DNA of 64,000 nt from Bacilli bacterium (GTDB lineage: Bacteria; Bacillota_I; Bacilli_A; RF39; UBA660), in contig JAFXPU010000001.1 of NCBI GenBank assembly GCA_017527675.1, forward strand, positions 40,033-104,032, given 5' to 3'. Numbering within the stretch: position 1 is the stretch's first letter; each line of letters begins with the position of its first letter. Shown one piece after another: positions 34,160 to 43,117 of this stretch. Under the pieces are notes generated by a model. The model made no database searches and was not told the origin of the DNA. It saw only the letters and a program-made list of their open reading frames with translations. The translations under genes and the position numbers were made by a program.

Positions 34160-35476
34160 ATGAAAAATAATAAAGGATTTACATTAGTAGAATTAATAAC
34201 ATCTTTTGCTTTAGCATCTGTAATTATGATATTTATATTTAATATAGTAGTTATACTTAAAAACAATTATATTTCTAAAAGTGTTAGAACTGATTTATTA
34301 ATTAAGCAATCTTTGTTAAGTCAAAAAATGAATGAAGATTTTACTAATAATAATGTTAAGGATGTTGTTACTTGTGATAGTGATAAAAAATGTTATGAGT
34401 TTACCTTTGCTGATGATACAGTAAAACAATTAAAAATATCAGCTGATGATAAAACAATTACATATGGTGATTATACATATGAATTAACAAATTCATCATA
34501 TGCAAGTAAGATAAATGTTAGTGCTAAATCAATTACTTTGGATGATGTTACTTTAAATGATAGTTTGTTAGTAATTGATATACCAATTTTAAATAAGAAA
34601 TATACAGATACTAATTTTGGTGTTAAAGTAGTATATCAATATAATTCACATATTGTCGATTTAAATACTGAGGAAGTTACTCCATTTGCATTTAATGTTG
34701 GTGATTATGTAATAATGACACCTACATCTACATCATTTGCAACTGATCCTGCCATGACAGGTTATGCAACTAGTCAAACAATTAATCCGTCTGAGTTAAA
34801 TGTATGGCGTATTATTGATGTTAAATCAAATGGTCGTGTTGATATGGTTTCTGAATATGTATCAAGTGTAGATATTAATTTTTCAGGTGTTAAAGGTTAT
34901 AAAAATTACATTGGTTATTTAAATACAATAGCAGCTCAATATGCTAATAATTCTTATACAGTTTCAACAAGATATGCTGGTTATAGTGATCAAACAAAAA
35001 TTTTAACTAGTACTTCATATTATGATGGTTCAAATTATAATGTATCAAGTTGGACAACAAGTACTACTGATAATTCTAAGGAAACAATTGGCGGTGGCGA
35101 TTATGGTAAAAAAGATGCTGATATTAACCTAATAAAAGCGATTGGATCAGTACAAGCTAATAATGCAAAAGCTTACCGAATTGGAACAACTGATGTAACT
35201 AAATATTGGATTGCTTCAAGATATTACTATCATGTTAAGGATAATAGTGCTTCACCTGCTGTTGAAAAATTTAGTTTCCGTGGTGATGCAATTGCTATAA
35301 ATGGTTTAAGTGATTCAATTAATATTCGTGAATATGATTTATATGATAATGGTGTTAAGGAATGGGTTAATGCCGAAAATTCAAGTGCAGCAATTCGTCC
35401 AATTGTTACCTTAAAAGCTGGAGTTACTCCAAGTAGTGGAAATGGTACAGCTGCATCACCATATGTATTAGATTAA
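34160..35476 (+). CDS. Large pilin-like surface protein
   Basis: 438 residues with AAAGGAGG upstream. Prepilin N-terminus MKNNKGFTLVELITSFALAS (Glu5 present) plus a hydrophobic helix. Beyond residue ~180 there is a ~250-residue domain (VWRIIDVKSNGRVDMVSEYV ... WIASRYYYHVKD ... AAIRPIVTLK), a module I associate with surface proteins of gut Firmicutes. It is far larger than a normal pilin, so it may be a tip adhesin. It ends only a few bases over the convergent ylbJ gene (4-base overlap) with no terminator between them. Confidence 0.75.
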   Translation: MKNNKGFTLVELITSFALASVIMIFIFNIVVILKNNYISKSVRTDLLIKQSLLSQKMNEDFTNNNVKDVVTCDSDKKCYEFTFADDTVKQLKISADDKTITYGDYTYELTNSSYASKINVSAKSITLDDVTLNDSLLVIDIPILNKKYTDTNFGVKVVYQYNSHIVDLNTEEVTPFAFNVGDYVIMTPTSTSFATDPAMTGYATSQTINPSELNVWRIIDVKSNGRVDMVSEYVSSVDINFSGVKGYKNYIGYLNTIAAQYANNSYTVSTRYAGYSDQTKILTSTSYYDGSNYNVSSWTTSTTDNSKETIGGGDYGKKDADINLIKAIGSVQANNAKAYRIGTTDVTKYWIASRYYYHVKDNSASPAVEKFSFRGDAIAINGLSDSINIREYDLYDNGVKEWVNAENSSAAIRPIVTLKAGVTPSSGNGTAASPYVLD

Positions 35477-36330
35477 TAAATAAAATAAATAATTAAAGTT
35501 GATAACATAAAATGCGTAAGACGTGCTAAAAGATAGGGGAAATACCTTATCTTTTTTTTGTTTAAAATGGCAAATACTTGCATATGAACAGAAATACCAC
35601 CAAATGATAATATACCTGTTACAAGCATTGCTTTAATTTTTTCTATAGTATTTAATTCTACAATATAAGTTATAGATGATGACATTTCTAATATATATTT
35701 TAAAATAAAGGAATTAGTTAAACTACTTAAGGTATAAAAGATAATAATTAGTCCTAAAACACTTAGTAAAACATTAAAAGAACTAATAATACTTGTACTT
35801 AAAATATCTACAAAGTTTTTATTACTTGTTTTAATTGCTTGTTCTTTTTTATATTCGGTTTTTTCTCTTGTAAATAAGCCAATTATAAAGTTAGGTAAAT
35901 AATGGGCTATAAGTATTAAATGCGGTTTATTTAAACCGATAAATAGAATAAATAGGGGATTGGCAAAGTGACTAAATAAAATAATTCTATTAGCATCTTT
36001 AATAGTTATTAAGTTATTATCTAGCATTTCATTAATATATTTAGCATTAGAAGGTAGACCAGATAACATACTCATAATTAAAATATAGGTTTGATAACTA
36101 TTGATACCAAATACAAGACAAAAAAACTTACCAAATAATTTAGCTATTATGTTTACAAATCCATAATTAATTAAGATAGAAGAAATAATAAAAAAGATAA
36201 ATAATGCTGGAAAGATATTTTTAAAGAATATTAAACTAATATGGTAGATGCTTGTTTGAATTATTTGATAATTTAAAAATATTTTAAATAGAATATAAAG
36301 TGTTAATAAAATGATTAGTTTTCTTTTCAT
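35473..36330 (-). CDS. ylbJ: YlbJ-like sporulation membrane protein
   Basis: 285 residues with about eight transmembrane helices. Gate/nucleoside-recognition style features: FPALFIFFIISSILINYG near residue 40, MLSGLPSNAKYINEM near 90, and GILSFGGISVHMQVF near 245. These match YlbJ/SpoVV, a sporulation membrane protein implicated in dipicolinic acid transport in Bacillus. It is divergent from a ylbL-like gene, which is also its Bacillus neighbour. Together with sigG it points to endospore formation. Confidence 0.8.
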   Translation of the reverse strand: MKRKLIILLTLYILFKIFLNYQIIQTSIYHISLIFFKNIFPALFIFFIISSILINYGFVNIIAKLFGKFFCLVFGINSYQTYILIMSMLSGLPSNAKYINEMLDNNLITIKDANRIILFSHFANPLFILFIGLNKPHLILIAHYLPNFIIGLFTREKTEYKKEQAIKTSNKNFVDILSTSIISSFNVLLSVLGLIIIFYTLSSLTNSFILKYILEMSSSITYIVELNTIEKIKAMLVTGILSFGGISVHMQVFAILNKKKIRYFPYLLARLTHFMLSTLIIYFIY

Positions 36331-36365
36331 ATTAGATTATATCCTTTTTAAAAATAAAGTATTCG

Positions 36366-36374
36366 TGGTATAAT
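36366..36374 (+). promoter_or_regulatory. Extended -10 promoter giving a leaderless ylbL mRNA
   Basis: TGGTATAAT ends at 36374; the expected transcription start (seven bases downstream) falls on the A of the ylbL ATG at 36381. No ribosome site is present. Confidence 0.5.
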
Positions 36375-36380
36375 TAAGAT

Positions 36381-37358
36381 ATGAAGAGATTGAAAGAAAA
36401 AAAATATTTAATTTATATAGTTTTATATGCTTTTTTGTTTTTTTGCGTTTTATATAAACCAAATTATATGATAACTAAACCAGGCGGTATAGATAATGTG
36501 AAAAAAAGTTATACCATTGATAACGAAAATAAAATAGATGGTTCTATTAATATTACTTATGTTTCATCTATTAAACCTAATTTAATATATTATTGGTATG
36601 CTAAGTTAAGACATTATGAAATAACTAAGATAAATGATTATGCCCCTAATGGTTTAGATAATGAAGAAAAAGTAGATACTTTACTTTATATATCTTCAGT
36701 TAATAATGCAATTTACAATGCATATAAATATGCTGGTAAAGACATAGAAATAAAAAATGAAAAAGTATATGTTGATTATAATATCAATGAAGATAGTGAT
36801 TTAAAAGATGGCGATTTATTGCTTGAAATAAATGATAAAAAAATTAATAGTTATGATGAAATATCATCAATGTTAAATGAAATTAATGATGATTATGTAA
36901 AAGTTAAATATGAAAGAGATAATAAGATTAAAACTACTAAAGTTAAATTAATTAAAACCCCAATTAGAAATTATTTAGGTGTTAAAATAATTGATATTTT
37001 TGACTATGAAACTAGTCCTCATATTGATTTTAGAATTAAAGATGATGTTGCGGGACCATCTGGTGGAGCTATGATGACTCTATCTATTTATGCATCTTTA
37101 CTTGATAATGATATAACTCATGGCTTAAAGATAGCCGGTTCTGGTACAATTGATCGTGAAGGTAATATTGGTCCTATTGGTGGTATAGATTATAAAATTA
37201 AAAGTGCTTTAAAAAGCCATGTTGATGTTTTCTTTGTACCTAAATATTTTAATTATGCTGAAGTGTTAGATTTAGATATTGATTTAAAAGATATGCAAGT
37301 AATACCAGTAGAATCTTTTGAAGATATTATTGAATATTTAGAAAATTTAGATAAATAA
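36381..37358 (+). CDS. ylbL: YlbL-like PDZ/Lon-type membrane protease
   Basis: 325 residues: N-terminal membrane anchor (~8-25), a PDZ domain around 130-195 (DLKDGDLLLEINDKKINSYD), then a Lon-type S16 protease domain. The catalytic Ser lies in GPSGGAMMTLSIY and the Lys in GGIDYKIKSALKS. The active part should face outside the membrane. In Bacillus, YlbL is a Lon-like protease linked to recovery from DNA damage. Its start codon coincides with the predicted transcription start, so translation is probably leaderless. A terminator follows. Confidence 0.85.
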   Translation: MKRLKEKKYLIYIVLYAFLFFCVLYKPNYMITKPGGIDNVKKSYTIDNENKIDGSINITYVSSIKPNLIYYWYAKLRHYEITKINDYAPNGLDNEEKVDTLLYISSVNNAIYNAYKYAGKDIEIKNEKVYVDYNINEDSDLKDGDLLLEINDKKINSYDEISSMLNEINDDYVKVKYERDNKIKTTKVKLIKTPIRNYLGVKIIDIFDYETSPHIDFRIKDDVAGPSGGAMMTLSIYASLLDNDITHGLKIAGSGTIDREGNIGPIGGIDYKIKSALKSHVDVFFVPKYFNYAEVLDLDIDLKDMQVIPVESFEDIIEYLENLDK

Positions 37359-37380
37359 AATAGACGTTTGTCTATTTTTT
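37358..37380 (+). terminator. Terminator of ylbL fused to the mutS promoter
   Basis: AATAGAC-GTTT-GTCTATT with seven T; the T-tract runs straight into TGATATAAT of the next promoter. Confidence 0.85.
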
Positions 37381-37389
37381 TGATATAAT
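37381..37389 (+). promoter_or_regulatory. Extended -10 promoter of mutS
   Basis: TGATATAAT; predicted start of RNA near 37396 leaves a ~10-base leader that begins with GGTGG. Confidence 0.65.
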
Positions 37390-37405
37390 TTATATGGTGG
37401 TTAGC

Positions 37406-39937
37406 ATGATGTTAAAAGATGTCGATATGAATAAAGTATCGCCTATGATGAAGCAATATATTGAAGTAAAAAACCAATATCCGGACATAATAATTATGTA
37501 TCGTATTGGTGATTTTTTTGAGACTTTTTTTGAAGATGCTATCCTTGTATCTCGTGAACTAGAATTAACTTTAACTGGTCGTAATGCAGGATTAGAAGAA
37601 AGAGTTCCAATGTGTGGTGTTCCACATCATGCTGTTAATTCATATGTCGATCAATTAGTAAATAAAGGCTATAAAGTTGGTTTATGTGACCAATTAGAAG
37701 ATCCAGCAAAAGCTGTTGGATTAGTAGAAAGAGGATTAACTCAAATAATAAGTCGAGGAACTATAGTTAATACTGATGCTTTAAATGCTTCAGATTTTAA
37801 TTATATTGGTTCTTTACTTGATTTTAATCATGCTTATGTTCTTGTATATACTGATATTACAACTGGTATTATAACAGGTATAATTTTACCTCATAATAAA
37901 GCCAATTTAGTATCAGAAATAGTTTCATTAGGCTTAAAAGAAGTAGTATTTGAAACTAGTATTGACCGAACTATAACTGATATATTAGCTAAACAATTTA
38001 AAGTATCAATTACTTATAGTGATAACTTTAATGCTGATAATAATTATAAATATATTTATGAGGATATTGATGATGAAAGAGTAATTAAAACTTTAAAATT
38101 ATTACTTGCATATGTTACTTTAAATCAGCAAAAAGTTTTAACTCACTTTCAAAAAATAGTTATTAAAGAAAATAAAAATTTCTTAAAAATGGATGTTCAT
38201 ACTAAAAGAAATTTAGAGTTAACAGAAACATTAAGATTGAAAGAAAGAAATTATTCTTTAATTTGGTTACTAGATAGAACTAAAACAGCCTTTGGTTCTA
38301 GAATGCTTAAAAATTATATTGAAAATCCACTTGTTGATATTAAAGAAATTAATAAAAGATATGACATTGTTGAAACTTTAGGTGAAGAATTTATTTTAAA
38401 AGAAGATTTGAAAAATCTTTTAAATGAAGTATACGATTTAGAAAGATTATCTGGTAAAATTGCTTTTGGTAATGCTAATGCTCGTGATATGTTACAACTA
38501 AAAAATAGTTTAAAAGTATTACCAGATATTAAAAATATTTTAAATGCTATTAAATTTAAAGATATAAAGACATTTGCTAATCTATATACGTTACTTGAAG
38601 AATCAATTTATGAAGATGCGCCTATTACCCTTCATGATGGTTATTTAATTAAAGATGGTTATAATGCTGAACTTGATGAATTAAAAGAATTAAGACGTGG
38701 TGGAAAAGATTTTGTTGCTAAATTTGAAGCAACAGAAAGAGAAAAAACGGGTATTAAAACTTTAAAAGTTGGTTATAATAAAGTCTTTGGTTATTATATT
38801 GAAGTATCTAAAGGAGCAATTAATCAAGTTAAAGATGAATATGGTTATGAGCGAAAACAAACTTTAACTAATGCTGAAAGATATATTTCTCCAGTTTTAA
38901 AAGAAAAAGAAGCTATGATTTTAAATGCTGAAGAACGTATTACAGAACTTGAATATGATTTATTTTGCCAAATACGTGATGAAGTTAAAAAACATATTCC
39001 AGATTTACAACAAACTGCTAAAGTATTGGCCGAAATAGATGTATTACTTTCTTTTGCAATAGTTGCTGAAGAAAACAATTATATTCGTCCAACATTAACA
39101 AATAATCATGAAGTTAGATTAATTCAAAATCGTCATGCCGTTGTGGAAAAAGTACTAGCTAATCATAGTTATGTTGCTAATGATATTATTATGGATAAAG
39201 ATACTAATATCTTGCTTATTACAGGTCCTAATATGGCAGGTAAATCAACTTATATGCGTCAATTTGCTATTACGGTTATTATGGCTCAAATAGGTTGTTT
39301 TGTTCCAGCTAAAGAAGCAAATTTACCAGTATTTGATGCTATTTATACTCGTATTGGAGCATCAGATGACCTAGTAGCTGGTGAATCAACATTTATGGTA
39401 GAAATGAATGAAGCTAATTATGCTATTGCTAATGCTACTGAAAATAGTTTAATTCTATTTGATGAATTAGGTCGTGGTACAGCAACATTTGATGGTATGG
39501 CTCTAGCCCAAGCAATTATTGAATATATTCATACTATTAATGCTAAAACAATGTTTTCAACTCACTACCATGAACTAACTGATTTAGATAAAACTTTATC
39601 AAAATTAAAAAATATTCATGTATCTGCCCATGAAGAAAATGGTAATGTAACATTCTTACATCAAATAAAAGATGGTTCAATTGATAAGAGTTATGGTATT
39701 CATGTTGCTAAATTAGCAGGTTTACCTAATGAAGTACTTGCAAGAGCAGAAGAAGTATTAAAAATATATGAAGCAAACGAGGCTAAAAGAGATATTAAAG
39801 TTCAAGAGAGTTTACCACTTTCTTTTGAACCTCAAGTTAGTGAAATAGAAAAGAAAATAAAAGATATAGATATCTTAAAATTAACTCCACTTGAAGCTTT
39901 AAATATACTAGATGAACTAAAAAAAGAAGTTAATTAG
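37406..39937 (+). CDS. mutS: DNA mismatch repair protein MutS
   Basis: 843 residues. The mismatch-binding Phe-x-Glu lies in YRIGDFFETF near residue 35 (FET), followed by MutS I-V domains and the C-terminal ATPase: Walker A GPNMAGKSTYMRQ, signature DDLVAGESTFMVEM, Walker B LILFDELGRGTATFDG and STHYHELTDL. Start at 37406 follows GGTGG; an ATG at 37394 would lie before the predicted RNA start. MutS recognises replication mismatches. No mutL is seen in this window, whereas the two are often adjacent in Firmicutes. Confidence 0.97.
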   Translation: MMLKDVDMNKVSPMMKQYIEVKNQYPDIIIMYRIGDFFETFFEDAILVSRELELTLTGRNAGLEERVPMCGVPHHAVNSYVDQLVNKGYKVGLCDQLEDPAKAVGLVERGLTQIISRGTIVNTDALNASDFNYIGSLLDFNHAYVLVYTDITTGIITGIILPHNKANLVSEIVSLGLKEVVFETSIDRTITDILAKQFKVSITYSDNFNADNNYKYIYEDIDDERVIKTLKLLLAYVTLNQQKVLTHFQKIVIKENKNFLKMDVHTKRNLELTETLRLKERNYSLIWLLDRTKTAFGSRMLKNYIENPLVDIKEINKRYDIVETLGEEFILKEDLKNLLNEVYDLERLSGKIAFGNANARDMLQLKNSLKVLPDIKNILNAIKFKDIKTFANLYTLLEESIYEDAPITLHDGYLIKDGYNAELDELKELRRGGKDFVAKFEATEREKTGIKTLKVGYNKVFGYYIEVSKGAINQVKDEYGYERKQTLTNAERYISPVLKEKEAMILNAEERITELEYDLFCQIRDEVKKHIPDLQQTAKVLAEIDVLLSFAIVAEENNYIRPTLTNNHEVRLIQNRHAVVEKVLANHSYVANDIIMDKDTNILLITGPNMAGKSTYMRQFAITVIMAQIGCFVPAKEANLPVFDAIYTRIGASDDLVAGESTFMVEMNEANYAIANATENSLILFDELGRGTATFDGMALAQAIIEYIHTINAKTMFSTHYHELTDLDKTLSKLKNIHVSAHEENGNVTFLHQIKDGSIDKSYGIHVAKLAGLPNEVLARAEEVLKIYEANEAKRDIKVQESLPLSFEPQVSEIEKKIKDIDILKLTPLEALNILDELKKEVN

Positions 39938-39941
39938 AATC

Positions 39942-39969
39942 TTGACATAATATTATATCAAGGTATAAT
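39942..39969 (+). promoter_or_regulatory. Consensus sigma-A promoter of the two-pilin operon
   Basis: TTGACA (39942-39947), 16-base spacer, TATAAT (39964-39969): both hexamers are perfect. Confidence 0.85.
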
Positions 39970-39988
39970 TAAGATAGTAGGTGATTAG

Positions 39989-40399
39989 ATGAATAAAAAA
40001 GGGTTTACGCTAGTTGAACTATTAGCAACAATAGTATTACTTTGTTTAATAATTTTACTGGCAACATTTACAATTAATAAAAGTGTTAACGATGCAAAAA
40101 AAAGAAGTCATAATTCTCAAGTAGATACAATTTTATCGGCTGCAATTACATATACAAACAAAGAAGATGTTGTTACTTTAACAAATATTGATGGATATCA
40201 AATAACTTTAAAAGAATTAGCTGATAAAGGCTATGTTGATAAGGATATTAAAGATCCATTAAATGGTAAAAAATTTGATATGGAAAGTTCTTATGTTGCA
40301 ATAACAGTTGAAACGACAGCTGGTTCAACAACTCCAGATATTAAAGATTATAAATATGACGGCAATTACTTATTTACATTGCATGCCGTTTATAAGTAG
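39989..40399 (+). CDS. Type IV pilin-like protein
   Basis: 136 residues. MNKKGFTLVELLATIVLLCL gives prepilin cleavage G|FTLVE with Glu5 and a hydrophobic helix. The C-terminal region has TLKELADKGYVDKDIKDPLNGKKF cut here as TLKELADKGYVD and DPLNGK, the pattern of a small pseudopilin 'DPxNG' turn seen in Gram-positive pilins. First gene of a two-pilin operon driven by a perfect promoter; likely an abundant subunit. Confidence 0.85.
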   Translation: MNKKGFTLVELLATIVLLCLIILLATFTINKSVNDAKKRSHNSQVDTILSAAITYTNKEDVVTLTNIDGYQITLKELADKGYVDKDIKDPLNGKKFDMESSYVAITVETTAGSTTPDIKDYKYDGNYLFTLHAVYK

Positions 40400-40406
40400 G
40401 TGAAAT

Positions 40407-40823
40407 ATGAATAAGAAGGGTTTTACATTAGTTGAATTATTAGGTGTTATAGTTATATTATCTATACTTGCACTTATATCTATTCCAATTATTAATAGTA
40501 TTGTTAAAGATTCTCAAAAACAAGTTAAAGAATCTAATATTGATACAATATTAGAAGCAGCATATTCTTATACCTTAGATGAGGATATTGATATTGTATT
40601 ACCTGAAAATAATGATGAATCTATATCCATAACACTAGATACTTTAAAGAAATCTGGATATTTAAAAAAAGAAATAAAAAATGCTGATACTAAGGAACCA
40701 TATGCTGATACTTGTACAGTTACAATAACTAAAAAAGCATATGATAAAGATGAAGCAGATATCAATAATGAAAATCCAAATATGAAGTATTATAATAATT
40801 ATTTATATACATTTGGTTGTTAA
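40407..40823 (+). CDS. Type IV pilin-like protein, second of the pair
   Basis: 138 residues, MNKKGFTLVELLGVIVILSI at the N-terminus, seven bases behind the previous pilin and clearly its paralogue (TLKKSGYLKKEIKNADTKEP parallels the first pilin). Two Cys (DTCTV and the C-terminal FGC) may form a disulfide. The operon ends with a terminator. The pair could form heteropolymers or be major and minor subunits. Confidence 0.85.
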   Translation: MNKKGFTLVELLGVIVILSILALISIPIINSIVKDSQKQVKESNIDTILEAAYSYTLDEDIDIVLPENNDESISITLDTLKKSGYLKKEIKNADTKEPYADTCTVTITKKAYDKDEADINNENPNMKYYNNYLYTFGC

Positions 40824-40851
40824 AAGAAAAATAAATATTTTTCTTTTTTTA
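40822..40851 (+). terminator. Terminator of the two-pilin operon
   Basis: AAAAGAAAAATA / AATATTTTTCTTTT stem plus T-run, beginning at the stop codon. Confidence 0.8.
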
Positions 40852-40853
40852 TT

Positions 40854-40862
40854 TGTTATAAT
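40854..40862 (+). promoter_or_regulatory. Extended -10 promoter of the frameshifted small gene
   Basis: TGTTATAAT three bases after the terminator T-tract, 18 bases before the ATG at 40880, with AAGGAG between. Confidence 0.55.
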
Positions 40863-40879
40863 GGCTAAAAGGAGTAAGT

Positions 40880-41144
40880 ATGGAAGAAGTAGTAATGAAT
40901 TTCCATAAAGATTTATCTGAATTAATTCCTGATTATAAAGAATATTTAACATCAGGAACAATTGATATATTAGGAAAAATATATATAGCTAAAGAAACCG
41001 AAGAATATTATGATAAAAAGAAAGATAAAGAAAGATTTAGATAGATTATGGATAAATAATATTATAAATTTGCAAAACAGTATTGCTCTTGGTAAAGAGG
41101 ATATTAAAAAAGATAATAAAGTGAAGAAAATGATAATAAAATAA
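40880..41144 (+). pseudogene. Small gene apparently split by a frameshift
   Basis: A good ribosome site (AAAGGAG) precedes ATG 40880. The frame encodes 54 residues (MEEVVMNFHKDLSELIPDYK...) and stops at 41044 in ERFR-stop. In the other frame, GAT TTA GAT AGA starts a protein-like sequence, DLDRLWINNIINLQNSIALG, running to TAA at 41142-41144. One indel in the A-rich stretch near 41020-41035 would join both into an ~87-residue charged helical protein. It may be a decayed gene, a sequencing error, or simply a 54-aa gene with a coding-like tail. Family unknown; it is the only gene between the pilin pair and parE. Confidence 0.5.
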
Positions 41145-41173
41145 AGGGTTTTATTGTTATTTTTCTTTTTTTT

Positions 41174-41182
41174 TGATATAAT
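41174..41182 (+). promoter_or_regulatory. Extended -10 promoter of parEC
   Basis: TGATATAAT after a long T-tract, 17 bases before the parE ATG. Confidence 0.6.
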
Positions 41183-41198
41183 TATAAATGGTGAGTTT

Positions 41199-43109
41199 AT
41201 GGCAAAATATGATGAAAGTTCAATTAAAATATTAGAAGGTTTAGAAGCTGTTCGTAAACGTCCTGGTATGTATATTGGGTCTACGGATAAGCGTGGATTA
41301 CATCATCTTGTATGGGAAATTGTTGATAATGGTATTGATGAAGTTATCAATGGTTATGGTAATCGTATTAAAATTATTTTACATAAAGATCATTCTGTAT
41401 CAGTAGAAGATGAAGGACGTGGTGTACCAGTTGGTATGCATGCCTCTGGTAAAACTACTCCAGAAGTAATTTATACTATGTTACATGCTGGTGGTAAGTT
41501 TGAAACAAGTGGTTATACAGTTTCAGGTGGTCTACATGGTGTTGGTGCTTCTGTTGTTAATGCTTTATCAAAATGGATGGAAGTAACAATTAAACGTGAT
41601 GGTTATGAATACTTTATTCGTTTTAAAGATGGTGGACATGTTGATGTACCTTTAACTAAAAGAGATAAAACTTCTAAAACTGGTACTAAAGTACGTTTTA
41701 TGCCTGATGATACAATCTTTTCATCTACATTATTCTCATTTACAACTATTTGTGAGCGTATGCAAGAATCAGCATTCTTACTTGAAGGATTAACAGTTGA
41801 AGTAACTGATGAAGAAGATAATAAACATGAGACATTCTGTTATCAAGATGGTCTAAAAGCCTTTGTTGAATATATTGATGAAGATAAACAAGAATTAAAT
41901 AAAGCTACTGTTATGTCTGGAACAAAAGATAAAATTGATGTTAAAGTTGCTTTTCAGTATACTGAAAGTTATTCTGAAAACATTATATCTTTTGTTAACA
42001 ATGTTAAAACAATCGATGGTGGTTCACATGAAGTAGGTTTTAAAACTGCTATTACTCGTGTTTTTAATGAATATGCTAAAAATAATGGATTTTTAAAAGC
42101 AAAAGATAAAAACTTAGAAGGTCCTGATACTCGTGAAGGATTAACAGCAATTATTAGTTTAAAAATACCAGAGGAATTATTACAATTTGAAGGTCAAACA
42201 AAAGGAAAACTTGGTACTCCTCAAGCAAGACCAGTTGTTGATTCAATAGTATCCGAAAAACTTGCTTTCTTCCTTGAAGAAAATAAAACAGTTGCAACTG
42301 CTATTTTGCAAAAAATGTTAAAAAGCCGTAATGCTCGTGAAGCTGCTCGTAAAGCCAGAGATGAGGCTCGTGGTGGCAAAGATAAAAACAAAAAAGAAAG
42401 AACTATTTCTGGTAAATTAACTCCAGCACAAGGTAAAGATAATAAAATAAATGAATTATTTTTAGTCGAGGGTGATTCAGCAGGTGGTTCTGCTAAAACT
42501 GGTCGTGACCGTAAGTATCAAGCCATTTTACCACTTAGAGGTAAAGTTTTAAATACTGAACGTGCATCACTTGATGAAGCATATAAAAATGAAGAAATTA
42601 ATACCATGATTTATGCTATTGGTGCTGGTGTTGGTGCTGATTTTAAAATAGAAGATAGTAACTATGATAAGGTTATAATTATGACTGATGCCGATGTTGA
42701 TGGTTCTCATATTCAAATTTTACTTTTAACATTCTTCTATCGTTATATGAAACCATTAATTGAAACTGGACATTTATATATAGCTATGCCACCTTTATAC
42801 AAAATAGAGTGTGGAAATACTGGCGAATATGCTTGGACAGAAGAAGATCGTAAAAATATACTTGAAAAATATAAAGGTAAACCTACTAAGACACAACGTT
42901 ATAAAGGTTTAGGAGAAATGGATGCTAATCAACTTTGGGAAACAACTATGAATCCTAATACACGAAGTTTAATTAAAGTATCTATTAATGATGCATTATT
43001 GGCTGAAAAACGTGTTGCTGTTTTAATGGGTGATAAAGTAGAACCAAGAAAAGATTGGATTGAAGAAAATATTGAATTCTCCCTAGAAGATAATTATAAG
43101 ATAAACTGA
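41199..43109 (+). CDS. parE: DNA topoisomerase IV subunit B
   Basis: 636 residues from ATG 41199 (GGTGAG upstream); extension to 41154 would add an unlikely Phe-run. GHKL ATPase motifs: EIVDNGIDE, EDEGRGVPVG, GGLHGVGASVVNALS. The Toprim domain has LVEGDSAGGSAKTGRDRKYQ and DADVDGSHIQ. The phrases GRDRKYQAILPLRGKVLN and KGKLGTPQARPVVDS favour ParE over GyrB, and parC follows at eight bases. Topoisomerase IV decatenates daughter chromosomes. Confidence 0.93.
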   Translation: MAKYDESSIKILEGLEAVRKRPGMYIGSTDKRGLHHLVWEIVDNGIDEVINGYGNRIKIILHKDHSVSVEDEGRGVPVGMHASGKTTPEVIYTMLHAGGKFETSGYTVSGGLHGVGASVVNALSKWMEVTIKRDGYEYFIRFKDGGHVDVPLTKRDKTSKTGTKVRFMPDDTIFSSTLFSFTTICERMQESAFLLEGLTVEVTDEEDNKHETFCYQDGLKAFVEYIDEDKQELNKATVMSGTKDKIDVKVAFQYTESYSENIISFVNNVKTIDGGSHEVGFKTAITRVFNEYAKNNGFLKAKDKNLEGPDTREGLTAIISLKIPEELLQFEGQTKGKLGTPQARPVVDSIVSEKLAFFLEENKTVATAILQKMLKSRNAREAARKARDEARGGKDKNKKERTISGKLTPAQGKDNKINELFLVEGDSAGGSAKTGRDRKYQAILPLRGKVLNTERASLDEAYKNEEINTMIYAIGAGVGADFKIEDSNYDKVIIMTDADVDGSHIQILLLTFFYRYMKPLIETGHLYIAMPPLYKIECGNTGEYAWTEEDRKNILEKYKGKPTKTQRYKGLGEMDANQLWETTMNPNTRSLIKVSINDALLAEKRVAVLMGDKVEPRKDWIEENIEFSLEDNYKIN

Positions 43110-43117
43110 GGTGAAGT

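Noticed and set aside
41010..41044. Programmed ribosomal frameshift in the small gene before parE
   Set aside because: A-rich, but no X-XXY-YYZ heptamer with downstream stem-loop; a mutation or sequencing indel is simpler.
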